The notes under the pieces: model-generated
Seen by the model: only the letters and a program-made list of their open reading frames with translations
The model's database searches: none
Told to the model about the DNA's origin: nothing
Assembly: GCA_003255025.1 (NCBI GenBank)
Contig: QANY01003934.1
Coordinates: 1,302,001 to 1,366,000 of the forward strand
Direction: 5' to 3'
Origin: Datisca glomerata
Taxonomy: Eukaryota > Streptophyta > Magnoliopsida > Cucurbitales > Datiscaceae
DNA: 64,000 nt
Shown here: piece by piece, positions 1-11,466 of the stretch
Layout of the letters: each line of letters opens with the position of its first letter
How positions within the stretch are numbered: the stretch's first letter is position 1
Translations under genes and position numbers: made by a program

Positions 1-80
1 GAGCTTTGTCTAAGCTCTTGGGTACTGTCTATGCGTCTGAGATTGAGAAAATGTTGAAAATTAAAGGGTGAAATGAGTGT

Positions 81-1560
81 GTGCCGTTGGATTACCTCTT
101 AGATCTCACCCAAAATTTCTTGAAGGAGGATAAGGGCATGACTCTTTATGCTCTGTGTATTTATGGCACCGTGTTATTTCCAAAGATCCAAGGTTATATG
201 GATGATAAAGTGATAAAATTTTTCATTCAAGTCGAACATGGTGTTAACCCTGTTATCTCAATTCTCACTGAGACTATCAGTTCTTTGAATCCATCCGTGT
301 TTGGGAAAGGAAAGTTCATCGGCTCTTCAACTCTTTTATGTATTTGGATTCTCCGCTAGATTTCAAATGTCCTCAAGTTAAGTTCTCAAGTTCATGGATG
401 AAGACGAGGATCCCTATTGCAGAATTTGGAATGGCCAAATGGAACCCGTAGTTTCCTTCAAAAGGTACTTGGCTCTCATACCTATCCAAGTTGAAAAATG
501 AAGATGTTATTTGAAAAGCCCATTGGATGCCGTTAACACCAATGATCTACAGATGTGGTGATTTTCAATGGGTTCCGCTCCCGAGATCATGGAGTTGTAC
601 TATTTATGCTCTGCGAATGGCACTCCGTCAATTATACATGAGATAGTTTGTCCCCACCACGCATGCATTGAAGGATATTGAAGTTAGTTACGATTCTCAA
701 GAAATTGAACAAAAGCTGCAGCAGCTGATTGGAGCTTAGAAAATAACAAGAAGGATACGAAATGAGAAGAATCGCATGAACTGCACAAAGGAGTATGAAG
801 CATGGCTTGAGAGTAGAAACAAAGTAATTATTGCCTTACCAGTTGAGGATGTACCATCAGCCAAATCACTGGAAGCTCATCAAAAGATTGCTAAAAAGGA
901 GGAGCTAGATGAATTATAAGAGGAGCGGCAAAAAGTTCTAGCCCTCTTGGAAGAAAACAGACGACTAGCAGTCGAGGCGAATTTGTCTGAGAAACACAGA
1001 ATCGAAGCTGAAGAACGACTCAAAGAGTTGAGAAATAAGATTGAGGATCAGGCATATCTGAAGTGAAAAAACTCAGAGTTGGGAACTGGCACTCGCCAAT
1101 TGAGCAACAAAATTAGAAAAATGGCAGAAGACAATGAGAACTTGTGAGGGGTAATCTACGAACAAGAAGATCAAATCATGAAGTTAGAGAGGAAAAATAA
1201 ACTGGTACGAGAAATTTTAGAAGAGGTGAAGGGAACTATTGATAAGAAAAATGCGTACATCGTCGAGTTAGAAGAGCAATATGACGCATTACGACGAATC
1301 GTTGATAATTTGCAGGTTGATTTAGATAATCAAAAAGTTAAGAAGACTGAGTCAACAAATGATTCTGAAGAATTTTTGAAAGTCATCGCAAGCCTTGAGT
1401 ATAAGGTGATAGAACAACTTAATCGCTTACTTGCTCGCATATCTTTACTGTCACTCTTTCTGAATTCTGAACCACATCGCCAAGCATTATTGAAGATTTT
1501 GAATCAAGCATATGTCTGTCATGACATTACGGTGGAGAAGTTGAGTGGAATTATGGACCG
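81..1560 (+). pseudogene. Ogre ORF1 (DUF7745-like domain plus coiled coil), degenerate
   Basis: The reading frame from 81 to about 357 translates to a stretch with LYALCIYGTVLFPK, VNPVISILTE and GKGKFIGSSTLL, which matches the pattern of the plant retrotransposon ORF1 domain known as DUF7745. From about 700 to 1560 the surviving frames are rich in E, K, L and Q with heptad-like spacing, as in the coiled-coil tail of Ogre ORF1. Several stops and frameshifts break it (for example the TAG at 357). The function of ORF1 in Ogre elements is not established. The tail runs almost directly into the protease, so the gag region expected between them is missing. Confidence 0.7.
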
Positions 1561-1562
1561 CA

Positions 1563-2222
1563 CCAAATTTTATCACTTTCACAGATGATGAAATCACTGT
1601 CGATGGTACCGGACACACCAGAGCTCTACATATATCCGTGAAATGTGGGGATTATGTTGTCGCAAAAGTATTGATTGATAATGGATCGTCTCTAAATGTA
1701 ATGCCAAGATCCACACTAGCAAAGCTCCTTGTGGACGCAACATATATGCGACCGAGCATGATGATAGTAAGAGCATTCGATAATACCCGAAGAGAAGTAG
1801 TCGGAGACAGAGAGATACAAATTCGAATCGGGCCATGCCTATTCAATATTATTTTTCAAGTGATGGACATAAATCCAGCATACCATTTTCTTTTAGGTCG
1901 ACCATGGATTCACTCTGCCGGGGTAGTACCGTCTCCATTACATCAGAAGCTGAAATTTATAATGGATCATAAACTCATTTGTATATATAGGGAAGAATAT
2001 TTACTGGTATCTAAGCTGGCTACCGTGCCGTATGTTGAGGTGGTAGAAGAAGCATTGAAGTGCTCATTTCGATCATTTGAGATTGCGAACACTACATTTA
2101 TTGCTAGTGGGAAACTCACTCCAACATCAAGCTTATCAAAAACATCTCAGATGGTGGCAAAGTTGATGATAAAAGGGGATACAAGCCAGGCAAAAGACTT
2201 GGGGCTAAGCATCAAGGCATAA
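1563..2222 (+). pseudogene. Gypsy aspartic protease domain (Tat/Ogre)
   Basis: An open frame carries FTDDEITVDGTGH followed by ALHISVKCGDY and the catalytic loop VLIDNGSSLNVM, then LLGRPWIHSAG. These are the hallmarks of the retropepsin domain of Tat elements, where D-[ST/N]-G holds the catalytic aspartate. Such proteases cleave the Gag-Pol precursor in the virus-like particle. The frame is open to 2222, then a second short frame (2236-2436) continues Tat-type linker sequence before the intron-like gap. The upstream gag, with its zinc knuckle, is absent, which points to an internal deletion near 1550. Confidence 0.8.
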
Positions 2223-2600
2223 ATAAGTTAATCGAGTGGACAAGAATGAACAAAGGTTTGAGCTTGGATATAGCCCGACCAAGGCTGATAGAAGGAGAGT
2301 GGAAGCTCAAAAGAAAGAAAAGAGGATTGCTAGGCTCGAAAATAGGGAATTCGATATGGAAATGACGATCATACCCCATATTTCTAAATCCTTTAGAAGT
2401 AGGAGAATTTCATTCGAAGAACTGGTTATATTATAGCAGTACAACCTTGAAGATGATATCGCCGAGCTTTCAATATCCACAATCTTGGGAAAATCATCAA
2501 GTGCAAGTACAGAGGACTTGGTTTCTCGATACGATTTGGATCATGAACTTAACAATTGGGACCTCACCAAGCTACCAGTGCTTCTCGACAATTTTCAAGA

Positions 2601-2811
2601 GTAATGTGTTCATGCCAAAATTTTAATGATTCTACCCAATGCCTTAGGAATTTCATTGTTATGGGCCTATGTTCTCGTCTATTTCATGTCATCTATTTCT
2701 TTTTTTTCTTCCTTTTATGTCTACATTTTCCATTTCTAAAATGTTGTTCATACTTATGCATTGTTTATTTATTTTTTTCTCGCATTCTTTTCATCCAATA
2801 ATCCGATTCAG
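2601..2811 (+). other. Probable Ogre intron between protease and reverse transcriptase
   Basis: The stretch is strongly T-rich, interrupts coding similarity and ends in a classic acceptor (polypyrimidine run then CAG at 2809-2811). The RT-side reading frame resumes directly at 2812. Ogre elements are known to carry a spliced intron at this place. The acceptor is clear. The donor is not: several GT dinucleotides near 2600-2612 are possible. Confidence 0.6.
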
Positions 2812-4640
2812 GTTCGAGAACGGTGATTTTGAAAACAAGAGCATAAGCAATAACTTTGACAATCCCATTCTTAGTGTACAGTCAGATGAAAGTGACAAGG
2901 ATAATTTCGAACCATCTTCGGAAGTGTTAAGAATGGCAGAGGAGGATGAAAAAATAACTCAACCATATCAAGAGTTAACGGAGATGATAAATTTAGGATT
3001 GGAGGGAGAGATGAAAAAGGTCCAAATCGGCACTTCTATGACAAGCCAAGGCCACCGAGAATTAATTGACTTACTCAAAGAGTTTATTGATGTCTTTGCA
3101 TGGTCTTACCAAGATATGCCAGGTCTAGACACTGATATCGTGGTTCATCATTTGTCACTTATGCCCGAAAGTAAACCAGTGCGACAAAAGTTACAAAAAA
3201 TGAAATCAGACATGCTGGTACATATCAATGAAGAAGTTAAAAAGTAAGTAGATGCGGGTTTTTTAGAAGTAGCAAAATACCCTGAATGGGTTGCTAACAT
3301 AGTCCCAGTGCTGAAGAAAAATGAGAAAGTAAGGTATTTAAATCGGGCAAGCCCTAAGGATAATTTTCCATTACCCCATATCGATGTCTTAGTAGATAAC
3401 ACTGCAAGACATTCAACATTCTCTTTCATGGATGGTTTTTCGGGGTATAACCAAATCAAAATGGATCCTGAAGACCGTGAAAAGATGACTTGTATAACTT
3501 TGTAGGGTACATTTTGTTATAAGGTCATGCCATTTGGTCTGAAGAATGCAGGGGCGACTTCAATGGTAACACTGTTTCATGATATGATGCATAAAAAAAT
3601 CGAAGTGTACGTTGATGATATGATCGCCAAATCTCGTCAAGGGAAGATCATACAGTCACTCTGCGAAAACTATTTGGACGGTTGAGAAAGTTCCAGTTAA
3701 AGCTTAACCCAACAAAGTGTACATTCACAACGTCTTCAGGGAAACTACTTGGTTTTGTCGTGAGCAAAGAAGGAATAAAAGTTGACCCTGACATGGTTCG
3801 AGCCATCATTGATATGCCGCCACCTCAAACTCAAAAGGAAGTTAGAGGTTTCTTGGAGAGATTAAATTACATAGCCCGGTTCATCTCACAGCTAACTACA
3901 ACTTGTGAAACTATCTTTAAACTTTTTCGCAAAAGTGATACAGAAGGATGGAATGATGATTGTCAAATTTCTTTTGAGAAGATCAAGCAATACTTGTTCC
4001 TCCAACTCTAGGGCGTCCACTCATTTTGTATCTTATAGTGACAGGAAAATCCATGAGTTGCGTACTTGGTCAACATGACGCCTCTGGAAGGAAAGAACAA
4101 GCAATATACTATTTAAGCAAAAGGTTCACAAATTATGAGGCTAGTTATTCGATGTTGGAGAAAACGTGTTGTGCATTAGCCTGGGTTGCTCATCGGCTTA
4201 GACACTACATGTTATACCACACCACTTGGTTAATTTCAAAGATGGATCTAATCAAATATATCTTTGAAAAGCCATCACTTTCTGGGTGAATCGTTAAAGG
4301 GCAAATGTTGCTCACGGAATATCATATTGTTTATGTCACGAGAAAATCAATAAAAGGAAGTGTACTTGCTGATTATCTTGCAGATCAACCAGTGCAATAT
4401 TATGAGCCTATGAAGTTTGATTTTCGTGATGAGAACATATCAATCATATTTAAAAATGAAGGAGAATCTATGGATCCAAAATTGTGGACAATGTTATTTG
4501 ATGGTGCGTCTAATGATGTAGATACGGAAGCTTCGAGTGTACGGAGATTCGTTATTGGTGATACGACAACTAAACGGGGAATGGAAGCTAGAGACTCCAA
4601 GTTGGTACCTTACAACAAACATGTAACTAAGCTAAGCTGA
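2812..4640 (+). pseudogene. Reverse transcriptase and RNase H (Tat/Ogre), stop-broken
   Basis: After the acceptor the frame reads through an acidic linker, then RT motifs: DAGFLEVAKYPEWVANIV, a PLPHIDVLVD block, FMDGFSGYNQIKM, the palm motif VYVDDMIAKSR near 3606-3640, and the LGFVVSKEGI and PPPQTQKEVRGFLERLNYIARFI thumb region to about 3895. RNase H similarity follows (AIYYLSKRF, YEASYSMLEKTCCALAWVAHRLRHYM; later DGASN). In-frame stops at about 3244, 3505, 4009 and 4287 make it non-functional. The intact YVDD and RNase H landmarks still place it in the Tat clade. Confidence 0.88.
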
Positions 4641-4649
4641 ACTTTTGAA

Positions 4650-6071
4650 GTGATTTCATTTGACCATATATCCAGAGAGAATAATCAAATTGTAGATGCA
4701 CTGGCAACTCTAGCATCCATGCTCACCGCAGACTTTAAGGAAGAAGTGCAACCCATAAAAATTGAGAAGCGAGATTTTTCTGCTCACTGTATGAGCATTG
4801 AAGAAGAGCCAGACACAAGACCGTGGTATTACGACATCAAGCAATATATAAAGAATGGAGAATATCCATCCAAAGCTTCTGAGAATGATAAACGCACTAT
4901 TAGAAGATTATCCATGGGTTTCTTCTTGAATTGTGAAATACTCTACAAAAGAAACCATGATATGGTGCTCTTAAGATGTGTTGATGCAAGGGAAGCGAAT
5001 CAAATCATAGAGGAAGTTCATGATGGAATTTGTGGAGTTCATGCTAATGGATATATGATGGCCAAACAAATCTTGAGAGTAGGATATTATTGGTTAACTC
5101 TAGAATCTGACTGCATCAAGTACGCTAGAAAATGTCATAAATGTCAAATTTATGCGGATAAAATTCATGTACACGCATCCCCTTTACATGTAATGGACGC
5201 GCCTTGGCCGTTCTCTATATGGGGCATAGACGTCATTGGTCCCATCACACCCAAAGCCTCTAACGGGCATCATTTCATTTTGGTATCTATAGATTATTTT
5301 ACCAAATGGGTGGAGGCAAGTTCTTATTCGAGTATAACCAGAAGTGCGGTTGTTAAGTTTATTAAAAAGGAGATAATTTATCGATATGGTCTACCTAGAA
5401 GGATCATCACAGATAATGGGATAAATTTAAATAATAAGATGATGAAAGAATTATGTAAGCAATTCAAAATTGAGCATCACGATTCATCTCATTATTGTTC
5501 GAAAATGAACGGAGCAGTGGAAGCAGCCAATAAGAACATAAAAATGATCATAGAGAAGATGATGGAGGTTTATAAAGATTGGCATGAGATGCTCCCGTTT
5601 GCACTGTATGGGTACCGCACATCAATCCGAACACCAACTGGGGCAATGCCATTCTCTTTGGTATATGGCATGGAAGCGGTCCTTCCAATTAAGGTGGAAA
5701 TTTCCTCTCTCAGAGTCTTAATGGAGGCGAAATTAGAAGAAGCAGAGTGGGTACAGACACGATATGAGTAGTTGAATTTCATCGAGGAAAAAAGATTGAC
5801 TGCATTAAGTAGAGGGCAATTATATCAAAGCAAAATGATGCACGCATTTGACAAAAAATTACGTCCCCGATGTTTTCGAGAAGGAGACTTGGTATTAAAA
5901 AAGATACTCCCATATCGAAAGGATCACCGAGGGAAGTGGACCCCAAATTATGAAGGTCCTTTCATTGTCAAGAAGGCTTTCTCGGGAGGAGCTCTCATGC
6001 TAACAAATATGGATGGAGAGGATTTACCGCACATGCTTAATTCTGATGCAGTCAAGAAGTACTTCGTTTGA
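4650..6071 (+). pseudogene. Gypsy integrase (Tat/Ogre), one in-frame stop
   Basis: The 373-residue open frame holds the HHCC zinc-binding region (VHDGICGVH ... KCHKCQIY), then the core with WGIDVIGPI (first D), RIITDNGIN (second D) and MNGAVEAANK (E), the DDE triad that joins retroelement DNA to the chromosome. A TAG at 5769-5771 splits off the C-terminal part, which continues in the same region to 6071 with RCFREGDLVLKKILP and GKWTPNYEGPF, the GPY-like tail. No chromodomain is seen, as usual for Tat elements. This is the best preserved part of the element. Confidence 0.9.
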
Positions 6072-6909
6072 CCGCTCTAAGTATGGGAAAAATAAAGTTA
6101 GGCAAAAAAAATGTTAGAAAAAAAATTGTCTCGAATACTGGAGAAATTCTTCCTCCATTTTTTTTTCTTTTTCCAAACCATCGTTTGTAAACATTGTTCA
6201 TCATCAATGAAGAGCCTTTTTTCTTTCTCAGTTGACAAATACATATACTTCTCTTCTCCTTATTTCCATTATTTCGTATTCCTCTCAGTTCTAAGATATC
6301 ATTAATTACTCTTAAAATAGCTCAGAAGCACAAACTTAGTAAGGTGAAAGCTAATTGAAAAAAAAAATTGGAACTAAGAAAGGTGATCTGAGTGCAAAGT
6401 AAAATCTAAAAAGTCATCACGAGAAAGGTCAATATGCGCATGACAAAAGCTAAAGCGCAATTGGAGGATTACCCAATTAAAAGTGCAGAAGAGAAGCAGA
6501 GAAATTATTCACAACTGACATGGAGCCAAATACTGGGGCATAAACTAATAAATAAAGATGTATCATTTTTTTAAAAGTATGCTCGATACTTCATTGCAAG
6601 TCCATGATCCGAGGCCAAGTGATTGTTCTAAAGGGTGTTGGATATGGCTAAAAAATCATCATATAATTTTTTTTATAAAGGTTCACAATCATGCATAGCA
6701 TGCATGCATTCAAAATCACTACTTTACATTTATGTTCAAGAATTACAATGCATAGACATGCACCACATTAGTTGTTCTGACAAATTCAGGTGCATGAATC
6801 ACTTAATGATATTCTTTCGAAATTCACACATGACTTTCCAACAAAGCATGCATTATTCTAGCTTTTGTTATCTTGAGACGTGCATAAGCCAACATCATCA
6901 TCAATTAAT
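6072..6909 (+). other. Unique part of the element's 3' untranslated region
   Basis: AT-rich sequence between the integrase stop and the minisatellite. No coding similarity was recognised, and the short open frames here are low-complexity. Long 3' UTRs are normal for Ogre-like elements. Confidence 0.5.
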
Positions 6910-7790
6910 AGGGTTAAATCGAACCTGAATTGAGTCGAGGTCGAAGCCCAGTGTCAGCACCTGGTCCATTTTTGTTTCAAATATCTTCAGTTAAATCGAA
7001 CCCGACTTGGTCTCGGTCGAAGCCTGGTGTCAACGCCTTATCCATTTCAATTAATATGATTAAATCGAACCCGCATTGAGTCGTGGTCAAAGCTTGTGTC
7101 TATCCAGGTCCATTTTCTTTTCAAATATCTTCGGTTAAATCGAACCCGAGGTCAAAGCCCGGTGTCAGCGCCTGGTCCATTTTAATTAATATGGTTAAAT
7201 TGAACCCGAATTAAGTCGAGGTCGAAGCCCGGTGTCAGCGCTTGGTCCATTTCAATTAATATGGTTAAATAAAACCCGAATTGAGTCAAGGTCGAAGCCA
7301 GGTGTCAGCACCTGGTCCATTTTTGTTTCAAATATCTACGGTTAAATCGAACCCGCACTGAGTCGAGGTCGAAGCCTGTGTCTATCCAGGTCCATTTTCC
7401 TTTCAAATATCTACAGTTAAATCGAACCCGCACTGATTCGAGGTCGAAGCCTGTGTCTATCCAGGTCTGTTTTCCTTTTAAATATCTTCAGTTAAATTAA
7501 ACACGACTTGGTCGCGGTCGAAGCTCGGTGTCAGCGCCTGGTCCATTTCAATTCATATGGTTAAATCGAACTCGAGTTGAGTCGAGGTCGAATTCCAGTG
7601 TCAATACCTGGTCCATTTCTGTTTCAAATATCTACGGTTAAATCGATCCCGCACTGAGTCAAGGTTGAAGCTTGCATCCATCCAGGTCTGTTTCCTTTCA
7701 CATATCTCGGTTAAATCGCCCCGCATTGAGCGAGGTCGAAGCCTGTGTCTATCCAGATCCATTTCACTCCCATTCCACTTCATAGAGCCT
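6910..7790 (+). repeat. Minisatellite array in the retrotransposon 3' UTR (about 12 copies, 60-78 bp)
   Basis: The phrase GTTAAATCGAACCCG recurs at about 6912, 6987, 7059, 7133, 7193, 7263, 7339, 7412, 7489, 7559, 7637 and 7710. Each copy is followed by GAGTCGAGGTCGAAGCC and then by one of two tails: GTGTCAGCGCCTGGTCCATTT or CTGTGTCTATCCAGGTCC. The two tails alternate irregularly, which shows higher-order rearrangement. Tat-lineage 3' UTRs are known to breed such arrays, some of which escape to become satellites. Confidence 0.9.
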
Positions 7791-7895
7791 TATTTAGTCG
7801 AGATTTCTATTCCCCAATTTCATATATTATTTTCTTGTACCGATCAAAATACTTATCTACACCTTTGTACACCTTCTGAAATCAGAAGTGTGCTC

Positions 7896-7908
7896 AAAGT
7901 GGGGCAGC
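7896..7908 (+). promoter_or_regulatory. Polypurine tract before the 3' LTR
   Basis: AAAGTGGGGCAGC lies immediately before the LTR start TGTAGATACC. This purine-rich run is where plus-strand DNA synthesis would be primed, and its position fixes the LTR start. Confidence 0.75.
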
Positions 7909-8102
7909 TGTAGATACCGTATTTTGTCCGGTCTAATACATTAAATATACATACTTTGTATTTTGACTCATATAATAGTCTAAGCCTATGTGTATAATTT
8001 GAAAACTAGTCTAATACTAAAATAAGAAAAATGATCCAAGGCCTAAAAAGTAAAAAGTGAGCAAAAAAGACTAAAAGTAAAAAGGTAAATCCTAATTTTG
8101 TC

Positions 8103-8110
8103 TATAAATA
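8103..8110 (+). promoter_or_regulatory. LTR TATA box
   Basis: TATAAATA followed by GAGGGGAGG, about 195 bp into the LTR, is a strong plant TATA element. It would place the element's transcription start near 8135. Confidence 0.6.
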
Positions 8111-8748
8111 GAGGGGAGGTCTTCACTTGAAATGGAAGATTTGGGGAGAGTGAGGAAGAGAAGAGATTTTAGAGAAAGAAATAGCAGTTTTGAGAAAATA
8201 GTGAAAAAGAGAAAAAAGATAAGTTTTCATTTCTATTCATCTTCCATATTCTCATTTTCCTTTTTATTAAAGTAGTTCAAATCTCTTACATTTTACTTAC
8301 AATATTTTTTGTTCATTCTAATTAATCATCTCTCTTTTTCATACTCATGTATTTGATATTTCATTGTTTCATCCTCCATATATAGGTTTGTTTGCTCATT
8401 CTTTATCATTTCTCCTACTTTTAATCTTAAGTTTTGATTTCATATATTGTTTATCTCTCTACAAGTTTGATGATGAGATTTTTTTTGTCATCAACTCAAT
8501 CAATGAGAATGAGGATAAAATTTTGAGAGGTGCAAAATTAACTCAATGTGAATCAACCATTTAATGGGTTGAAAGTGTATATTTGATGAAAAGATCTCCT
8601 ATGATAATTTTTCATACATAAAAATGTATAAAATAGACGGTAAAACCTCTATACAAGATTATGCACATATTTTAAGCTTTTGATTTTTTTTTTATGTTCT
8701 TACAAATCTTCTCTTCTTTTCTTTTTAATTTTTGACCATCACTTTTTG

Positions 8749-9480
8749 TGACACTTGTTTAAACTAGTTAGCATCCATAATCATTCCTAGCAATGAAGGA
8801 AGAAAAAAATGATAATTAGTGAACTAAGTAGTCCAATAAAAAATGGTATATTTATATCTCAAACAAAAGTTATTTTGTTTTGAAAGTTTTATGGATTTTC
8901 TTTAGTGACACTTGTTTAAACTAGTTACCATCCGTGATCATTCCTAGCAATAAAGGAAGAAAGGAAAAATAGTAATTAGTGAATTAAGTAGTCTAATAAA
9001 AAAATGGTATATTTATATCTCAAACAAAAATTATTTTATTTTGAAAGTTTTATGAATTTTCTGTAGTGATACTTGTTTAAACTAGTTACAATCCATGATC
9101 ATTCCTAGCAATGAAGAGAGAAAGGAAAAATGGTAATTAGTGAACTAAATAGTCCAATACAAAATGGTATATTTATATTCTAAACAAAAATTATTTTATT
9201 TTGAAAGTTTTATGGATTTTCTCTAGTGACACTTGTTTAAACTAGTTATCATCCATGATCATTCCTAGTAATGAAGGAAGAAATGAAAAATGATAATTAG
9301 TGAACTAAGTAATCTAAAAATAAAAAATGGTATATTTATATCCCAAATAAAATTATTTATTTATTTTTAGTGACACTTGTTTAAATTAATTACCATTCAT
9401 GATTATTCTTTTACTATTTGATTACCATTGAGTAAGGAAATAAAAATGATAATTAATAAACCATGTAATAAAAAAGGGCA
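8749..9480 (+). repeat. Five tandem units of about 145-161 bp inside the LTR
   Basis: GTGACACTTGTTTAAACTAG starts units at 8749, 8905, 9066, 9226 and 9370. Each continues with CATTCCTAGCAATGAAGG, an AATTAGTGAACTAAGTAG block and TGGTATATTTATAT. The last unit is shortened and the most diverged. They account for much of the unusual LTR length. Confidence 0.9.
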
Positions 9481-9608
9481 TGATCATGTATGAAATTAAA
9501 CATTTTTCTTCATAAATTAATTTCTTTTACACATAAAAAATTTATTATCAATTTATTTACTAAACAATTATATATATATAAAAAAATTCAAAATTAAAAA
9601 AAAAAGAT

Positions 9609-9658
9609 AGAGGGTGACGTCACCCTCTGTCACTTAACAGAGGGTGACTTCACCCTCT
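9609..9658 (+). repeat. Two 20-bp palindromes centred on TGACGTCA / TGACTTCA
   Basis: Positions 9609-9628 are a perfect 20-bp palindrome (AGAGGGTGACGTCACCCTCT). Positions 9639-9658 repeat it with a single central change (TGACTTCA), 30 bp downstream. The core of the first is the bZIP-binding TGACGTCA. Either a paired cis-element or a cruciform-forming sequence is plausible. Confidence 0.85.
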
Positions 9659-10676
9659 TCAAAAATAAAATTTTTTTTTACTTTATTTTTTTTTGTTTTT
9701 GTTGTTTATACATATTTTTTTATTTTTATGTTTGTTTATTTTTTCTATTTTTTAGTAGATATTATTAATTTGTTGTAATTTATTTTTAATTATTTCACGT
9801 CTTGTTTTGTTATTTTCATCATGCATATTTTTTTTTAAATTTATCTTACATATTTATCTTCTCTAACATTCATTTCAATTATTTTTTTAGTTGTTATCTC
9901 GTCTTATTTATTTATGTATTATTTTCATATGTCACACTTGTATGTAATTATTATTTTATTTTTTTATCATCAAAATTGAAGCTCGTAAATTAAAACCATA
10001 ACAATTTGATTTAAATTTTTGTAAATTTCTTTATTTAGTTTTCACTAAAAAATCCAACGATGGACTTTGAGATTTTCGGGATACCAAACTTCTCGAATTA
10101 CTGAGGTGAGTAGTTATTCTTGGGATACCGAAAATAACTCCAATAATGCTTTGATTTAAAAGGACATAAGTATACAAAAAATAGTTTTTCAATGGTTTTT
10201 GAACCACTCATTAAAAGTAATTTGTTTTGTTCATTTTTATGATATAAAATGCATCAAATGGGACATTCAAAAATAAATCTCTTTAACATTTGCCTTAAAA
10301 TAAAAAATTGGATAGCATTTGATTAAATTTGGTAACCATTTTATAATGGGTGTTGTGGGGTGCTAATACCTTCCCCACACACAAACGACTTCCAAACCAA
10401 CTTTGAGTTTTCTTAGACCAAAATTTCCATCTTAAAATTGGGTGACCAATCACACCCTAAAATGATTGGTGGCGACTCCAAATCTTTTTTTCCTTTAAAA
10501 AATGATTTTTTAATCGTCGCTCTGCGTTGCGCGCACGTTGCGACAACTATGTTATATTATTTGCCCAAAGAGAAATGTATAATGATGTGTCTTGGTTCTC
10601 ATTGATAATTCTTTTATCATATGTTGCTCATGTTTTAATCAAGTTATTTATTTTGGATCAATCAGTCTCTATTGTA

Positions 10677-11466
10677 ATGAACAACAACAATGCGACTATT
10701 CGAGTCTTCACTGGTTCAAGTTTTAAGAAATGGTGGCAAGATGTAGAGTTTTCCTTAGGAATAATGGACATGGACTTGTCTTTGCGTGAGGATGAGCCTG
10801 CACCACTCATGACAGAAAGTGAGGCTGATGAAAAGAGTTAATATACCAAGTGGGAGAAGTCCAATCGCTTTAGTGTCATAGCTATGAAAAGATCAATTGC
10901 TCAACCCTTCTAAGTAGTCTACCATAAACAAATAAGGCCAACGAATTTTTCACTATTGTTAGTCAAAGGTACCAGATATTAGATAAAGTTGAGGTTGGAA
11001 ACCTGATGAACGAACTTGTGGGTATCAAGTATGATGAAGCTAAGGGTATGAGAGATTTTATTATGAAAGTAGTACATGTTCAAACCGAACTGAAATCTCA
11101 CAATATTTCTCTTCATGATGACTTCATTATTCATCATGCTCTCAATTCTCTTCCATCATTGTTCAGTCAAATCAAAACTGCCGACAACGCTCATGACCTA
11201 ACATGGAGTGTTGCTGATGAGGACAAGCTGAAAAGAGAGAATAGTGAATCTGCTTATTTTGTTTCTCAACTAAAGGTTAATAATGAAGGAAAAGGGGAAA
11301 GGAAAAATTCAAAAGGTCAAAGAATTTTACTTCTAAGAAAGAATAGGATGTAAAAGGGCATGAAAATGGTCAGAAATGAGAGGATTTCAAAGGGAATGGA
11401 AGTAACCTATGGTGTTATTTTTGCAACAAGAAGGGACATAAGAAAGGTGATTGTCATAAATTTAAG
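10677..11466 (+). pseudogene. Copia gag polyprotein, broken
   Basis: A plausible start at 10677 (MNNNNATIRVFTGSSFKKW) opens a copia Gag of the UBN2 type, the structural protein that packages element RNA. A TAA at about 10839 interrupts it. Similarity resumes in another frame from 11006 (MNELVGIKYDEAKGMRDFIM; LKSHNISLHDDFIIHHALNSLP). Past the stop at about 11351 a CCHC knuckle, CYFCNKKGHKKGDC, lies at about 11410-11455. A K-rich tail follows. The frame breaks make it non-functional. Confidence 0.8.

Larger units (their letters stand above)
1..10545 (+). mobile_element. Ty3/gypsy Tat-Ogre LTR retrotransposon, 5' end outside window
   Basis: In + order the element shows an Ogre-type ORF1, an aspartic protease, a pyrimidine-rich intron-like gap, reverse transcriptase, RNase H, integrase, a long 3' untranslated region made of tandem repeats, a purine tract and a 3' LTR beginning TGTAGATACC. 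This order, the intron between protease and RT, and a repeat-rich 3' UTR are known for the Ogre/Tat lineage. The 5' LTR, primer site and start of ORF1 lie left of the window. Stop codons occur in several domains, so the copy is dead. The LTR end at 10545 is inferred from a terminal CA and not from a matching second LTR. Confidence 0.88.
7909..10545 (+). repeat. 3' LTR of the Ogre/Tat element (about 2.64 kb)
   Basis: The LTR starts TGTAGATACC just after the purine tract. It ends near 10545 in TTGCGACA, downstream of GGTGGCGACTCC, an arrangement common in Tat LTRs. Inside are a TATA box, five diverged tandem units and two inverted repeats, described separately. The start is well supported. The end could be off by some bases because the partner LTR is outside the window. 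Confidence 0.75.

Noticed and set aside
9802..9993. 63-residue open frame
   Set aside because: F/Y/I-rich translation of AT-rich LTR sequence, with no coding signal.
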